A stretch of DNA of 64,000 nt from Verrucomicrobiota bacterium. GTDB taxonomy: Bacteria; Verrucomicrobiota; Verrucomicrobiia; Limisphaerales; PALSA-1396. A model generated the notes under the pieces. The model made no database searches. It was not told where the DNA came from and saw only the letters and a program-made list of their open reading frames with translations. Position numbers and translations under genes: made by a program. Shown here one piece after another: positions 8,950 through 18,341 of this stretch (position 1 is its first letter; each line of letters begins with the position of its first letter). The stretch is taken from positions 1-64,000 of the forward strand of contig JACQFP010000086.1 of NCBI GenBank assembly GCA_016200005.1, in the 5' to 3' direction.

Positions 8950-8962
8950 CGGTTATCCGCTG

Positions 8963-10777
8963 TCACTGGTTGCCTGATTGAAGCTCGTGAAACCGCGCAT
9001 ACACGCCGCCGCGGGTGATCAATTCCGCGTGCGTCCCGCTTTCCGTGATCTGTCCATCCTTCAATGCCACGATGTGATCCGCGCGCCGCACCGTAGAGAG
9101 CCGATGCGCGATGATAAACGTGGTGCGATTGCGGGTCAACCGCTCCAGCGCCTCCAGCAAGCTGCGTTCAGTCTCAACGTCAAGCGCGCTCGTCGGCTCG
9201 TCGAGGATCAGGATGGGCGCGTTCTTGAGCAACGCCCGCGCGATCGAGAGGCGTTGCCGCTCGCCGCCGGACAACGTGCCACCACGTTCGCCAACGACCG
9301 TGTTGTAACCATCGGGCAATCGCAGGATGAACTCATGTGCATTCGCGGCCTGGGCGGCGGCTTCGATCTGCTCAAAGCTGGCGTGCGGGCATCCATAAGC
9401 AATGTTCTCAGCCACCGTCATCGGAAACAAAAATGGCTCCTGCAAAACAAGGGCGACCTGACTCCGCAAGCTTTTCAACTGGACATCACGCACATCATGT
9501 CCGTCCACCAGTACCCGCCCCTCCCACGGATCAAAGAACCGCGGAATCAGGCTGACCAGACTACTCTTGCCTGCGCCCGTTGCGCCGACGAGTGCCAGCG
9601 TCTGGCCGGGAAGCACGTCGAGCGAAATGTTCCGCAGCACAGGGCGCCCAGGCTCGTAGCCGAAAGTGACGTTTTCCATCTGCAGATGGCCGCGCGGCGC
9701 GCTGAGCGGCGTGGCCCCCGGTTTATCGGCGACTCTGGTTTCAGTTTGCAGCACTTCCCAAACGCGCCGCGCACTGCCGGCCGCACCCTGAATAGTCGAA
9801 CTGGTGTACATGATTGATTCCAACGGCGCGTATAGAGAACCGAGATAAGACAGGAAGGCAATGATCGCTCCCACGCTCAGTTGTCCAGCCAGAGCGTGCT
9901 GCGTCCCGAACCACAAAATCCCTGCCGTTCCCAACGCAGTAGCCAGACCGATCAAAATCTTGAACTGCATCTGCACGCTCGTCAGTGTGAGTGTCGCGGC
10001 GATCGTATCGCGGGTGGTCTGCGCGAAGCGCTGGTCATCGTATTCTTCACGGCCGAATGCCTGCACGACCGGAATGGCAGCGAACGTTTGCTCGACCACT
10101 TCATACATTTTGCCCTCCACTTCCTGTTGCTTATAGCTGAGGTCCATCATCGGGCTGGCGTAGCGATGGAACACAAACATCATGCAAGGCGCAACCGCCA
10201 GCGACAGCAACGCGAGCGTGGCATCGATGTGCCAGAGAATCCAAAACATGGCCGCAAGGCTGACGATGGATGACGCCACCGGCAGCAACGCGTCTTTGAC
10301 GATGATCGAGGCGCAGGCGCAATCGGAGGTGACGCGACGGATGTTGTCGCCAACCGATTTCCGCGCGTGAAAGTGAAGCGAGAGTTGCTGAAGCTTGGCG
10401 AACAAATCACCGGCCAAATCATAAGTCATCCGCTGGCCGAGGCTGATGTTGCCGTAGGCCGTTGCCAGACCGACCGCCCAACTCAACAGAAAAATCAAGA
10501 CGGTGGCAGCGACGCTCCAGCCAATCAGATTGAACGGTGTCGCAGCACCAGGCAGCGACTCAACAAAACCAGCCAATCCTGGCGGCATCACTTTCCCCTG
10601 TAGCACATAGTCGATGAGGAAAACCATCGGCCACGGTTTGAGCACATCCAGACCAACTTTGAGGAGCAGACTGCCGATTACCGCTACCAGCGGTGTCCAA
10701 CGGCGCAGCGCATAACCCATCGCCCAGCGGCACAAGCGCAGCAGCGTCAGATCAGCATTGGAGATGTTGTGAGTCAT
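8963..10777 (-). CDS. ABC exporter, fused permease-ATPase (MsbA/LipA type)
   Basis: The 604-aa half-transporter has six hydrophobic segments in its first 320 residues and a C-terminal nucleotide-binding domain. Walker A is GATGAGKSS, the signature is LSGGERQRLS and Walker B is ILILDEPTSALD, followed by the H-loop IAHRLST. The gene overlaps its upstream ABC neighbour by 4 nt (ATGA) and has the same layout, so the two may pair as a heterodimer. Both keep an intact-looking Walker B glutamate. Export or flipping of a lipid-linked glycan is the likely job, inferred from the surrounding transferases. Confidence 0.9.
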   Translation of the reverse strand: MTHNISNADLTLLRLCRWAMGYALRRWTPLVAVIGSLLLKVGLDVLKPWPMVFLIDYVLQGKVMPPGLAGFVESLPGAATPFNLIGWSVAATVLIFLLSWAVGLATAYGNISLGQRMTYDLAGDLFAKLQQLSLHFHARKSVGDNIRRVTSDCACASIIVKDALLPVASSIVSLAAMFWILWHIDATLALLSLAVAPCMMFVFHRYASPMMDLSYKQQEVEGKMYEVVEQTFAAIPVVQAFGREEYDDQRFAQTTRDTIAATLTLTSVQMQFKILIGLATALGTAGILWFGTQHALAGQLSVGAIIAFLSYLGSLYAPLESIMYTSSTIQGAAGSARRVWEVLQTETRVADKPGATPLSAPRGHLQMENVTFGYEPGRPVLRNISLDVLPGQTLALVGATGAGKSSLVSLIPRFFDPWEGRVLVDGHDVRDVQLKSLRSQVALVLQEPFLFPMTVAENIAYGCPHASFEQIEAAAQAANAHEFILRLPDGYNTVVGERGGTLSGGERQRLSIARALLKNAPILILDEPTSALDVETERSLLEALERLTRNRTTFIIAHRLSTVRRADHIVALKDGQITESGTHAELITRGGVYARFHELQSGNQ

Positions 10778-12582
10778 GATTCCAGCGCCACGGCTGCGAT
10801 TGGCGCTCCGGCTTCGTTTTGAATTTGGTGGAGATGCGCGTAGTGGCCCTGCTGCGCGAGCAATTCACCATGCGTCCCGCTCTCTACAATGTGACCCTGC
10901 CCGATCACGGCAATACGATCCGCGAATCGCACGGTCGAAAGTCGATGCGCGATGAGGAAAGTGGTGCGGCCATTCATCAAGCGCCGTAACGCTCCGATGA
11001 TCAACCGCTCCGTCTCCGAGTCGAGCGCGCTGGTCGGCTCGTCCAGAATCAGAATGGGCGGGTCCTTCAATAAAGCGCGGGCAATCGCCAGGCGCTGCCG
11101 TTCGCCGCCGGACAGCGTGGTGCCGCGCTCGCCGAGCACCGTGTCATAGCCTTGCGGCAGAGCGGCGATGAATTCGTGGGCATTGGCGGCGCGCGCAGCC
11201 GCTTCAATCTCCGCGCGGGTTGCGCCAGGACGTCCGTAGGCAATGTTCTCGGCGACTGAAATTGGAAACAGAAATGGCTCCTGCAACACGATGCCAACCT
11301 GGTCGCGCAAGCTCTTGAGCCTGACGTTGCGCACGTCGTGACCATCAATCAACACCCGTCCTTCCCACGGATCGTCGAAACGCGGTACCAGGTTCACCAA
11401 AGTCGTCTTGCCCGCGCCAGTCGCCCCGACGATGGCAAGGGTTTGCCCGGCTGGCACGTCGAGCGAAATGTTTTTGAGCACGGGCCGGCCCGGCTCGTAG
11501 CCGGCGGTCACGTTTTCCAATTGCACCCGTCCGCGCACGGGCGCCAGCGGCTCGGCGTCCGGCGTTTCAGACACTTCGGGCGCTGTGTCGAGCACCTCCA
11601 CGACGCGCTGCGCGCTCGCGCTCAAGCCCTGGAGCGTCGTATAAAGATTGGCGAACACTTTCATCTGGGTCTGTAAAGAATTCAGATAAACAAGAAATAC
11701 CAGAATGCTGCCGAGGCTGAGCGTTCCGCCGAGCACATGGCGCGCGCCAACCCAGAGAATCACACCCGTGCCCAGCGTGGTGATGAGGCCGGAACTCAGA
11801 CTGTTGACGCTGCCGATCAACGCGCTGCGCTGTTGTGACCGGATGGCCGCATCAGCAAATCTCTGAAAGCGGGAACTCTCCCGTTCCTCCTGGGCGAAGG
11901 CCTGCACCACCGGAATGCCGGTCAAGGTCTGCTGGATGTGCGCCTGAATGCGGCTCTCAATCTCCCGTTTCAATCTGGCGGCGGCCCGCAATGGTTTTCC
12001 GACAAGGAACGAAACTCCGACCATGAACGGCGCGGTTGCCAACGCCAGGAACGTGAGCGTTACATCCAGTTGCGCCATGAGGAAAATCATCGCCGCCATC
12101 GTGAGGACTGCATGGGCGGGAGCGAACAGGAGCGTATCGACGACTTGATACACACACCAACTGTCCACGGTGACGCGGCTCATGTGATCTCCCACCGCCG
12201 TGCGCTTGTGGAAAACCAGTGAGCGGCGTTGAAGTCGCGCAAAGAGGTCTTCGGCCAGGTCGTACACCATGCGGCGGCCCGCGGCGATCCAGGCCCAGGT
12301 GAGCGCCGCGTCCACCGCGCAGTTCAAAGCGAACAAGGCAAGCCCGCCAACGACGATCACCACCAACAGAACCGTAGGCGTGGGACTGAGATTTAATGTG
12401 TGAAAGCCATTTTCCAGAACGACTGGCAAAGGAGTTGTCCCCAGCACATGGTCGATGAGCAGTTTCATCGGCCAGGGTTGCACGGCGGCGAGGGCGGCCG
12501 CCGAGAGCGTGAGGACGAAAATCCGGATCAAAGAGGCCCGCTGTCGCCGCGCATATTGGAGAAGCCGCAGGTAATTATGCAT
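10774..12582 (-). CDS. ABC exporter, fused permease-ATPase (MsbA type), first gene of glycan operon
   Basis: The 602-aa half-transporter has the exporter layout: transmembrane region to about residue 320, then an ATPase with Walker A GATGAGKTT, signature LSGGERQRLA and Walker B ILILDEPTSALD. It resembles its downstream partner throughout (both have the ENVT-GYEPGRPVL-NISLDV stretch ahead of Walker A), which points to duplication. It is the most upstream gene of the packed minus-strand run that extends to the methyltransferase ending at 202. A promoter should lie in the 82 nt before it, or further up. Confidence 0.9.
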   Translation of the reverse strand: MHNYLRLLQYARRQRASLIRIFVLTLSAAALAAVQPWPMKLLIDHVLGTTPLPVVLENGFHTLNLSPTPTVLLVVIVVGGLALFALNCAVDAALTWAWIAAGRRMVYDLAEDLFARLQRRSLVFHKRTAVGDHMSRVTVDSWCVYQVVDTLLFAPAHAVLTMAAMIFLMAQLDVTLTFLALATAPFMVGVSFLVGKPLRAAARLKREIESRIQAHIQQTLTGIPVVQAFAQEERESSRFQRFADAAIRSQQRSALIGSVNSLSSGLITTLGTGVILWVGARHVLGGTLSLGSILVFLVYLNSLQTQMKVFANLYTTLQGLSASAQRVVEVLDTAPEVSETPDAEPLAPVRGRVQLENVTAGYEPGRPVLKNISLDVPAGQTLAIVGATGAGKTTLVNLVPRFDDPWEGRVLIDGHDVRNVRLKSLRDQVGIVLQEPFLFPISVAENIAYGRPGATRAEIEAAARAANAHEFIAALPQGYDTVLGERGTTLSGGERQRLAIARALLKDPPILILDEPTSALDSETERLIIGALRRLMNGRTTFLIAHRLSTVRFADRIAVIGQGHIVESGTHGELLAQQGHYAHLHQIQNEAGAPIAAVALES

Positions 12583-12664
12583 GTGCTGTCTGCGGTCGGT
12601 TTAACATGGGCCGGCCAAAGGAACAAGCGCGCGCGCGTTGAGCGCCCGGCACGTCTCCCTGAGT

Positions 12665-14425
12665 TCACTGTGTTTGCACGCGATAGAATCTTTGCCCAGA
12701 ACCAACGTTTAGGTTCGTTACACTGACCGTCGCGCCGGTGCCCGGCAAGTTCGTAACGGTTCCCCAAGTGGACGCCGGCAAGGCATCGGCGTACTCGACA
12801 ATGTAGTTGTGACCGGACTGGGTCAGGAAGGAGAATACAAAGTCACTCCCGGTTTTCATTGGATTAGTGATGGTAACAGGCAGGGCGTCTGACGCGCCAC
12901 CTTGGAGCGTGGCCGACTGCAAGGTGACGTTGCCAAAATCTTGATCGTAAAGAAACAACGACCGGTATTGGACGATGAGACTTTGACCAGATGAAGCAGC
13001 CGAGTAATCCAGCGTGTAAACCACATAGTTATCGCCATAAACATTACTCACCGAGGTGTCAGTGTAGGCTTGCGCACTGAAGTCGCTCAAATAAGCCTGA
13101 AAATTACCCTTTGCTCCATACAATCCCGCATAAATCTTCAATCGACGGGGTGTCGTATCGGCAGGTGCTATGATTTTGAACCCATTCCCAACTCCCGTGA
13201 TGAAGACTCCCGTCGGTGTGTCCGTTGCGCTGGCAGTGGGGGTTCCGTCGCTCCAGGAAAAGACAGTGTAGTTATTGGAATATTGCTGCGCAGCATTTGT
13301 GCCCAACACGGTGAAGTCGCTGATTTTTTGCGTCACCACGCTCTTGTGATCAAAACTGTTGGAAGCGACCAATCCCCAATGGGACCAGTCCGCTGTGCCT
13401 TCAGACGTCAGATTCACAGCGCCTGGCGGCACGGCGTTGCTTCCCGAAAGAGAGCCGCCCGAGGTGTTCACAAATATTTCCACGGGTTGGGAATACGAAA
13501 AGTCTGCTTGATTGTCCGTGGCCACAGCCGTCAACACATGATAGCCGGCTGGAACGTTGTTCCACGTAAAGCTGTAAGGACTACCGGTCATGTCTTCGCC
13601 CAATTTGTTGGCCCCGTCGTAGAATTCAACCTTGGTCACTGATCCATCCAAATCGGAGGCATCCGCGTTGATGGTGATGTTGGCTCCCGCAGTGTAAGTG
13701 GCATTGTTCGTCGGACTGGTGATGGAGACAATCGGCGGGTTATTGGCCCCCACCGCAGTCAGAGCAGCCGACTGCAGGGTCACGTTGCCGGACGGATCGA
13801 AGAAAGTATTGAGCTTCCATCTGATGGTCAGGGTCTGGCCGGCTGAATTGGCGGCATACTCGATGGCGTAAACTGCGCTCTGACCACTGCGAACATTGCT
13901 CAATGACGAATTGCTGTAGGCCGTGGCGCTTCCATCGCTCAGACTGGCTTCAAATTGACCCTTGGCCGCGTAGGCTCCGACATACACCTTCAAGGTACGG
14001 ATGTTTGTATCAGCCGGGACAGTGATTTCAAATCCGGTGCCAATTTGAGGTGTTCCATAAGCCCAGACTCCGGTGGTTGTGTTTGTAACACTGGTCGTGG
14101 GCGTGCCATCACTCCAACTATAGCCGTTGGCATTATCACCGAATTGATAAACAAAGACAAAAGCATTGGTCTCGTTGGTCGGGTAGAGAGCCGTGAAGTC
14201 GCTGATCAGCGGCGTCACCCCCGTCTTTCGATCCAGGCTGGTTTCGGTGTAAAGGCCCCAGTGCACCCAGTCCAACGGCCCGGCGGCACTGAGATTGATG
14301 TCCGCTCCAGCCGCGATGTCAGCGAACGTCCCGGTGAGCGTTCCTCCGGGGAGTTCATTGGCACAATACCAAATGAGTGCGGCAATCGCTAATGCCTTGA
14401 AAGAGAATCGTGGCTTGTGAAACAT
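12665..14425 (-). CDS. secreted protein: duplicated module flanking an Ig-like domain
   Basis: The 586-aa protein starts with a signal-peptide-like stretch (residues 8-27). It then shows a module of about 200 residues (27-225; DWVHWGLY, ISDFTALY, LKVYVGAYAAKGQFEASLSDGSA), a bacterial Ig-like domain (about 231-320; PPIVSITSPTNNATYTAG, VEFYDGANKLGE), a second copy of the first module (about 325-520; DWSHWGLV, LKIYAGLYGAKGNFQAYLSDFSA) and a tail ending SGHNYIVEYADAL and GQRFYRVQ, a C-terminus common in Verrucomicrobia. The module may be a lectin-like jelly roll. Function unknown; an extracellular or surface location is likely. Confidence 0.75.
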   Translation of the reverse strand: MFHKPRFSFKALAIAALIWYCANELPGGTLTGTFADIAAGADINLSAAGPLDWVHWGLYTETSLDRKTGVTPLISDFTALYPTNETNAFVFVYQFGDNANGYSWSDGTPTTSVTNTTTGVWAYGTPQIGTGFEITVPADTNIRTLKVYVGAYAAKGQFEASLSDGSATAYSNSSLSNVRSGQSAVYAIEYAANSAGQTLTIRWKLNTFFDPSGNVTLQSAALTAVGANNPPIVSITSPTNNATYTAGANITINADASDLDGSVTKVEFYDGANKLGEDMTGSPYSFTWNNVPAGYHVLTAVATDNQADFSYSQPVEIFVNTSGGSLSGSNAVPPGAVNLTSEGTADWSHWGLVASNSFDHKSVVTQKISDFTVLGTNAAQQYSNNYTVFSWSDGTPTASATDTPTGVFITGVGNGFKIIAPADTTPRRLKIYAGLYGAKGNFQAYLSDFSAQAYTDTSVSNVYGDNYVVYTLDYSAASSGQSLIVQYRSLFLYDQDFGNVTLQSATLQGGASDALPVTITNPMKTGSDFVFSFLTQSGHNYIVEYADALPASTWGTVTNLPGTGATVSVTNLNVGSGQRFYRVQTQ

Positions 14426-14461
14426 ACGAGTCTAAGAAACTTAAACTGCGGAAAGTCCGGG

Positions 14462-15166
14462 CTACCACTTCACCGCTTGCACGTGCCAGTCGAAGAACAG
14501 CTTGTTGCGCACGGCACCATGCACCGGTTTGTTTGGCAAGTCGGTCCACCAGGTCACGGAGGGATTCAAACTCGGCACGGCCTGATCCACGTCCGTGATT
14601 GCGAATATCTGGGACGGCCCTACGTAGGTGTCCAAGTCCGAGTATCTCACAGGCGGAATGGCCGGAGCACCGCCCACTTCCGGATAGCCAAACGGCGGCA
14701 CCCGGTTCAGCGGGTTCGGATCGAGATCATCATTGAGAAGATAAATCTTCCGGCCCATCAGGGAACTCGCATCCGGTGCAAAATGCGCGTAGCCCGGACA
14801 GACAAAGGTCTTGGCGATGACGGTCTTGCCGGACGGCACCGGCTCGCCGAGGTACGTCGCGATGTAATAGATCAGTTCATCGCCTGAATTCTTGTCGTAG
14901 CTGGCCCGCGCTCCCGCCCAAACCGGGCCGGGCAGTTTTTGCTGGCTGTCATCGACGTAAAGTTGCAGCGCGATCCCGACCTGTTTGAGGTTCGACATGC
15001 AATTGATCGCGTAGGCTTTTCGCTTTGCGCTGGCCAGCGCCGGCAGCAGCAACGCCGCCAGAAGGGCAATGATGGCGATGACCACCAGGAGTTCAATCAA
15101 TGTGAATGCAAAGCGCCTGCGCGAAGAACCAAACCGAGCCTTCCTTGATAATGTTCTCATAAACAC
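14462..15166 (-). CDS. type II-secretion-like pseudopilin (DUF1559-like)
   Basis: The 234-aa protein has a short basic leader, the prepilin cleavage/methylation motif [20 protein letters not shown] at about residues 20-39, and the [20 protein letters not shown] segment found in verrucomicrobial and planctomycetal pseudopilins. Near the C-terminus, [19 protein letters not shown] corresponds to the H-X9-DG region, with W replacing G. Such proteins occur in large families in these phyla and are processed by prepilin peptidase. The role is unknown. The gene is 36 nt upstream of the secreted Ig-domain gene, so the two may be co-transcribed. Confidence 0.85.
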   Translation of the reverse strand: MFMRTLSRKARFGSSRRRFAFTLIELLVVIAIIALLAALLLPALASAKRKAYAINCMSNLKQVGIALQLYVDDSQQKLPGPVWAGARASYDKNSGDELIYYIATYLGEPVPSGKTVIAKTFVCPGYAHFAPDASSLMGRKIYLLNDDLDPNPLNRVPPFGYPEVGGAPAIPPVRYSDLDTYVGPSQIFAITDVDQAVPSLNPSVTWWTDLPNKPVHGAVRNKLFFDWHVQAVKW

Positions 15167-15359
15167 AGTGTGCTTTTGCAGCTCTCTCCTTATTACTTAT
15201 CAATTCCTGCTTACACCCGATACAACGAGCTTCTTGCGTGAAACAAACAACGCATACTATTTATCACAAAATCCCGGCCGCGCAAATCAGAATTGAGTGA
15301 AAGTTTCCAACGCTTCAAAAAGATTTGCCGCGCAGGAGGCTTTGGCGTAAACAACCGCC
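15167..15359. promoter_or_regulatory. divergent intergenic region between pseudopilin and membrane-protein genes
   Basis: This 193-nt AT-richer gap separates a minus-strand gene (start 15166) from a plus-strand gene (start 15360), so it should contain promoters for both directions. No confident -35/-10 pair, operator or riboswitch was recognised. It contains A/T tracts such as ACTATTTATCACAAAA but nothing I can assign. Confidence 0.35.
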
Positions 15360-15734
15360 ATGCGATTCCTTCGCCGAAATCAGTATCTGCTCTGCTTTCT
15401 GGCCGTGCTGGTTTTTTCCTGCGTGATGGTGCTCAGGCAGCTTATGGCCAATCAGTCGGCGCATGTTGAAATGCGCGAAGATTTCCTACTGCTTCACGAT
15501 CGGGGCGAAGCAAAAGCATCCGAACGGCTCTACCAGTTGCTGATCCAACAACTCCCCGACTTGAGCGACAAGAGCCTGGTGGACGACCTGCAACGCACCA
15601 GCCTGCTGGTGGATTTGAAAACCCCTGACCTCCAAAATTTGGTTTGGAAGTATGGCGTGAGCGTGAAAAGGGAGTTGCAGAAAAGATCGGAACGACGCCT
15701 CTCCCGCGCTCTTGAGCGCGCGGAAAAGCAGTAG
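15360..15734 (+). CDS. small membrane-anchored hypothetical protein
   Basis: The 124-aa protein has a basic start (MRFLRRNQ), one membrane segment at about residues 9-27 (YLLCFLAVLVFSCVMVL), and a charged, probably helical tail ending in an Arg/Lys/Glu-rich coiled-coil-like stretch. I do not recognise a family. It lies 41 nt upstream of the GH-GT2 fusion gene in the same direction and may be its operon partner at the inner membrane. Confidence 0.55.
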   Translation: MRFLRRNQYLLCFLAVLVFSCVMVLRQLMANQSAHVEMREDFLLLHDRGEAKASERLYQLLIQQLPDLSDKSLVDDLQRTSLLVDLKTPDLQNLVWKYGVSVKRELQKRSERRLSRALERAEKQ

Positions 15735-15775
15735 GACGGGTCGCCGCCGTCGCGGCCGTGAATTGGGGAATTTGA

Positions 15776-18298
15776 ATGTCCGGTTCAACTGATACCTCGG
15801 CGAGAGTGAGCGTGGACGGAAAATTCTTTCGTCTCGGCCCTCGCAAATTCCACGCGAAAGGAATCACCTATGGGCCTTTTGCGCCAAACGCGAATGGGGA
15901 AATGTTTGCGACTCCGCAGCAGACCGCGCGCGACTTCAAGCTGATCAACGAACTCGGCGCCAACTTTCTCCGCGTCTATTACGTGCCGCCCATCTGGTTT
16001 CTCGATCTGGCAGCGGAACACGGACTCAAAATTCTGATCGACATTCCCTGGCCGAAGCACCTCTGCTTTCTCGATTTGGAACGCTCCCAGGAAGAGGCTC
16101 GCCAGACGGTTCGCCAGGCGGTGAGCGTCTCCAAAGGTCATCCGGCCGTCTTGGCTTACAGCGTCGTGAACGAGATCTCTGCCGAGATTGTGCGTTGGAG
16201 CGGCGTGGCTCGCGTGGAGAAATTCATCGATGAACTGGTTGACGAGGCGAAAGCAGTTGACCCCGGCTGTCTATGCACTTTCACCTCGTTTCCGCCGACG
16301 GAATTTTTGCGGTCGGAGAACATCGACTTCGTTTGTTTCAATCTCTATCTGCACGAGCGAAAACCTTTTGAGGGTTACCTTGCGAGACTGCAAACTCTTG
16401 CTGGCGCCAAGCCGCTGCTCCTGGGAGAGTTTGGGATGGATTCCATCCGGGAAGGCGAAACCGCAAAATGCGACTTCCTGAACTGGCAGATTGAACTGGC
16501 TTTCCGCGCGGGTCTGGCCGGCACCGTCGTATTCAGCTTCACTGACGATTGGTTTCGCGGCGGCCTGCAGATTGAAGATTGGGGGTTCGGTGTCACCACG
16601 CGCGAGCGACAGCCCAAGGAATCCTTTCATGCCGTCCAGCGTCAGTATCACCTCGCACCGCATTATCCGTCGGCGCGAACGGTCAAGGTTTCGGTCGTCG
16701 TGGCCACCTTCAATGGCGCCCGCACGCTGCAGAATTGTCTCGCCTCACTCACCCGGCTGAATTACCCGGACTACGAAGTCATTCTCGTGGACGACGGTTC
16801 GACGGATCGGACGCCGGACATTGCGGCTGCGTTCCCTTCGGTCCGCTACATCCGGCAAACCAACCAGGGTCTCTCCGCGGCGCGCAACACCGCCATCCAG
16901 GCGGCCACCGGGGAGCTTGTGGCTTTCACCGATGACGATTGTCGCGCCGATGAAGACTGGCTTTATTATCTGGTCAACGATTTATTGCGCGGCGATTTCG
17001 TGGGAATTGGTGGTCACAACTTTCTGCCGCCGGAAGACTCGTATGTGGCCGCCGCCGTCGTGGTGTCACCGGGCGGGCCGGCGCACGTCATGTTGACCGA
17101 TCGCGAAGCCGAGCACATACCGGGATGCAACATGGCTTTTTACAAATGGGCCCTGGAACAGATCGGAATGTTTGATCCCCAATTCCGAAAGGCCGGGGAC
17201 GACGTGGACGTCTGCTGGCGTTTGCAGGACAGCAATTTCAAAATCGGATTCAGCGCCGCCGGGTTTGTCTGGCACTACCGCCGTTCCACGGTAAAAGCCT
17301 ATCTCAAACAACAAACGGGTTACGGTGAAGCCGAGGCGCTCCTCATTCGCAAACATCCGGAACACTTCAATTCGTTGGGCGGCGGCATCTGGCGGGGGCG
17401 CATCTACGCGCCGTCGTATTCTGGTCTGCTCCTGCGCGGCGCGGTAATCTATCACGGCGTTTTCGGGAGCGGCTTTTTCCAACGCCTCTATGCGCCGGAC
17501 CCGGTGCAACCGCTCTTGTTTTGCACTTCGCTTGGCTACCAGGTTTTCCTCAACCTCCCGCTCTTGCTCCTGGCGATTTATTTTGACGCGTTCCTGCCGC
17601 TGGCGGGCGTCAGCCTGGGACTTTCGATCGGCGCCTGCGCATTGGCCGCCGGACAGGCGAAATTGCCCAGACAAAAACGGCGGCTTTGGTCCCGCCCCCT
17701 GGTGGCGCTCTTGTTCTTCCTCCAGCCCGTGGTTCGAGGGTGGGCACGCTTCAAGTGGAGCTTCAATCTTCTCTCGGGACAGAAGCCCGTGCCGATTCAA
17801 CCGACTCAGCCAGCCCGGGCCTGGGAAACGCCGGAAACCACCGTGTATTGGTCGAAGGGCGACGTGGACCGTTACCGCTTCCTTGACGGCATCTTGTCGA
17901 AACTGGAGCAGGCCGGTTGGAGTTTCAAGACCGACACCGGCTGGACCACCTACGACGTGGAAATACCCACCAACCTCTGGACCCGCTTGAGACTTACGAC
18001 GGTCGGAGAAGAATTGGAACAGCATAAACGAACCCTGCGTTGTCGCGTTCGCGGCCTCTGGTCATTGCCGGCGAAGCTCGTCTTTGGGATTGCGACTTCC
18101 GGCGTGCTGGCACTCATCGCGATGTTTGCCGGGACGAATCCATGGATGTGGATGAGCTTGACGGCGTTGCCGTTGATCGGTTGGTGGTTTGAAGATGAAA
18201 GGCAGGAGTATGAAAGGGCTTTGACGGTATTGATCGACGCGGTTGCCCGCGAACAGGTGCTGGTGAAACTCGAACCGACGAATCCGGCGAAGACTTAA
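15776..18298 (+). CDS. glycoside hydrolase-like domain fused to membrane GT2 glycosyltransferase
   Basis: The 840-aa protein joins two enzymes. Residues 1-300 look like a clan-A TIM-barrel glycoside hydrolase: FHAKGITYGPF at the start, YSVVNEISAE with candidate acid/base E133, and LLLGEFGMDS with candidate nucleophile E218. Residues 304-540 are a GT2 domain: VSVVVATFNGARTL, VDDGSTDRTP, FTDDDC at 384-389 and GDDVDVCWRLQ. Several membrane spans follow (about 575-625, 645-670 and 765-800). Glycan synthesis coupled to trimming is possible but untested. There is no obvious signal peptide, so the hydrolase domain would face the cytoplasm unless the topology is unusual. Confidence 0.8.
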   Translation: MSGSTDTSARVSVDGKFFRLGPRKFHAKGITYGPFAPNANGEMFATPQQTARDFKLINELGANFLRVYYVPPIWFLDLAAEHGLKILIDIPWPKHLCFLDLERSQEEARQTVRQAVSVSKGHPAVLAYSVVNEISAEIVRWSGVARVEKFIDELVDEAKAVDPGCLCTFTSFPPTEFLRSENIDFVCFNLYLHERKPFEGYLARLQTLAGAKPLLLGEFGMDSIREGETAKCDFLNWQIELAFRAGLAGTVVFSFTDDWFRGGLQIEDWGFGVTTRERQPKESFHAVQRQYHLAPHYPSARTVKVSVVVATFNGARTLQNCLASLTRLNYPDYEVILVDDGSTDRTPDIAAAFPSVRYIRQTNQGLSAARNTAIQAATGELVAFTDDDCRADEDWLYYLVNDLLRGDFVGIGGHNFLPPEDSYVAAAVVVSPGGPAHVMLTDREAEHIPGCNMAFYKWALEQIGMFDPQFRKAGDDVDVCWRLQDSNFKIGFSAAGFVWHYRRSTVKAYLKQQTGYGEAEALLIRKHPEHFNSLGGGIWRGRIYAPSYSGLLLRGAVIYHGVFGSGFFQRLYAPDPVQPLLFCTSLGYQVFLNLPLLLLAIYFDAFLPLAGVSLGLSIGACALAAGQAKLPRQKRRLWSRPLVALLFFLQPVVRGWARFKWSFNLLSGQKPVPIQPTQPARAWETPETTVYWSKGDVDRYRFLDGILSKLEQAGWSFKTDTGWTTYDVEIPTNLWTRLRLTTVGEELEQHKRTLRCRVRGLWSLPAKLVFGIATSGVLALIAMFAGTNPWMWMSLTALPLIGWWFEDERQEYERALTVLIDAVAREQVLVKLEPTNPAKT

Positions 18299-18341
18299 AA
18301 CCTGTTTGAGGTTTGCCGATTCGTCCTGTTACCCTTTTCAC

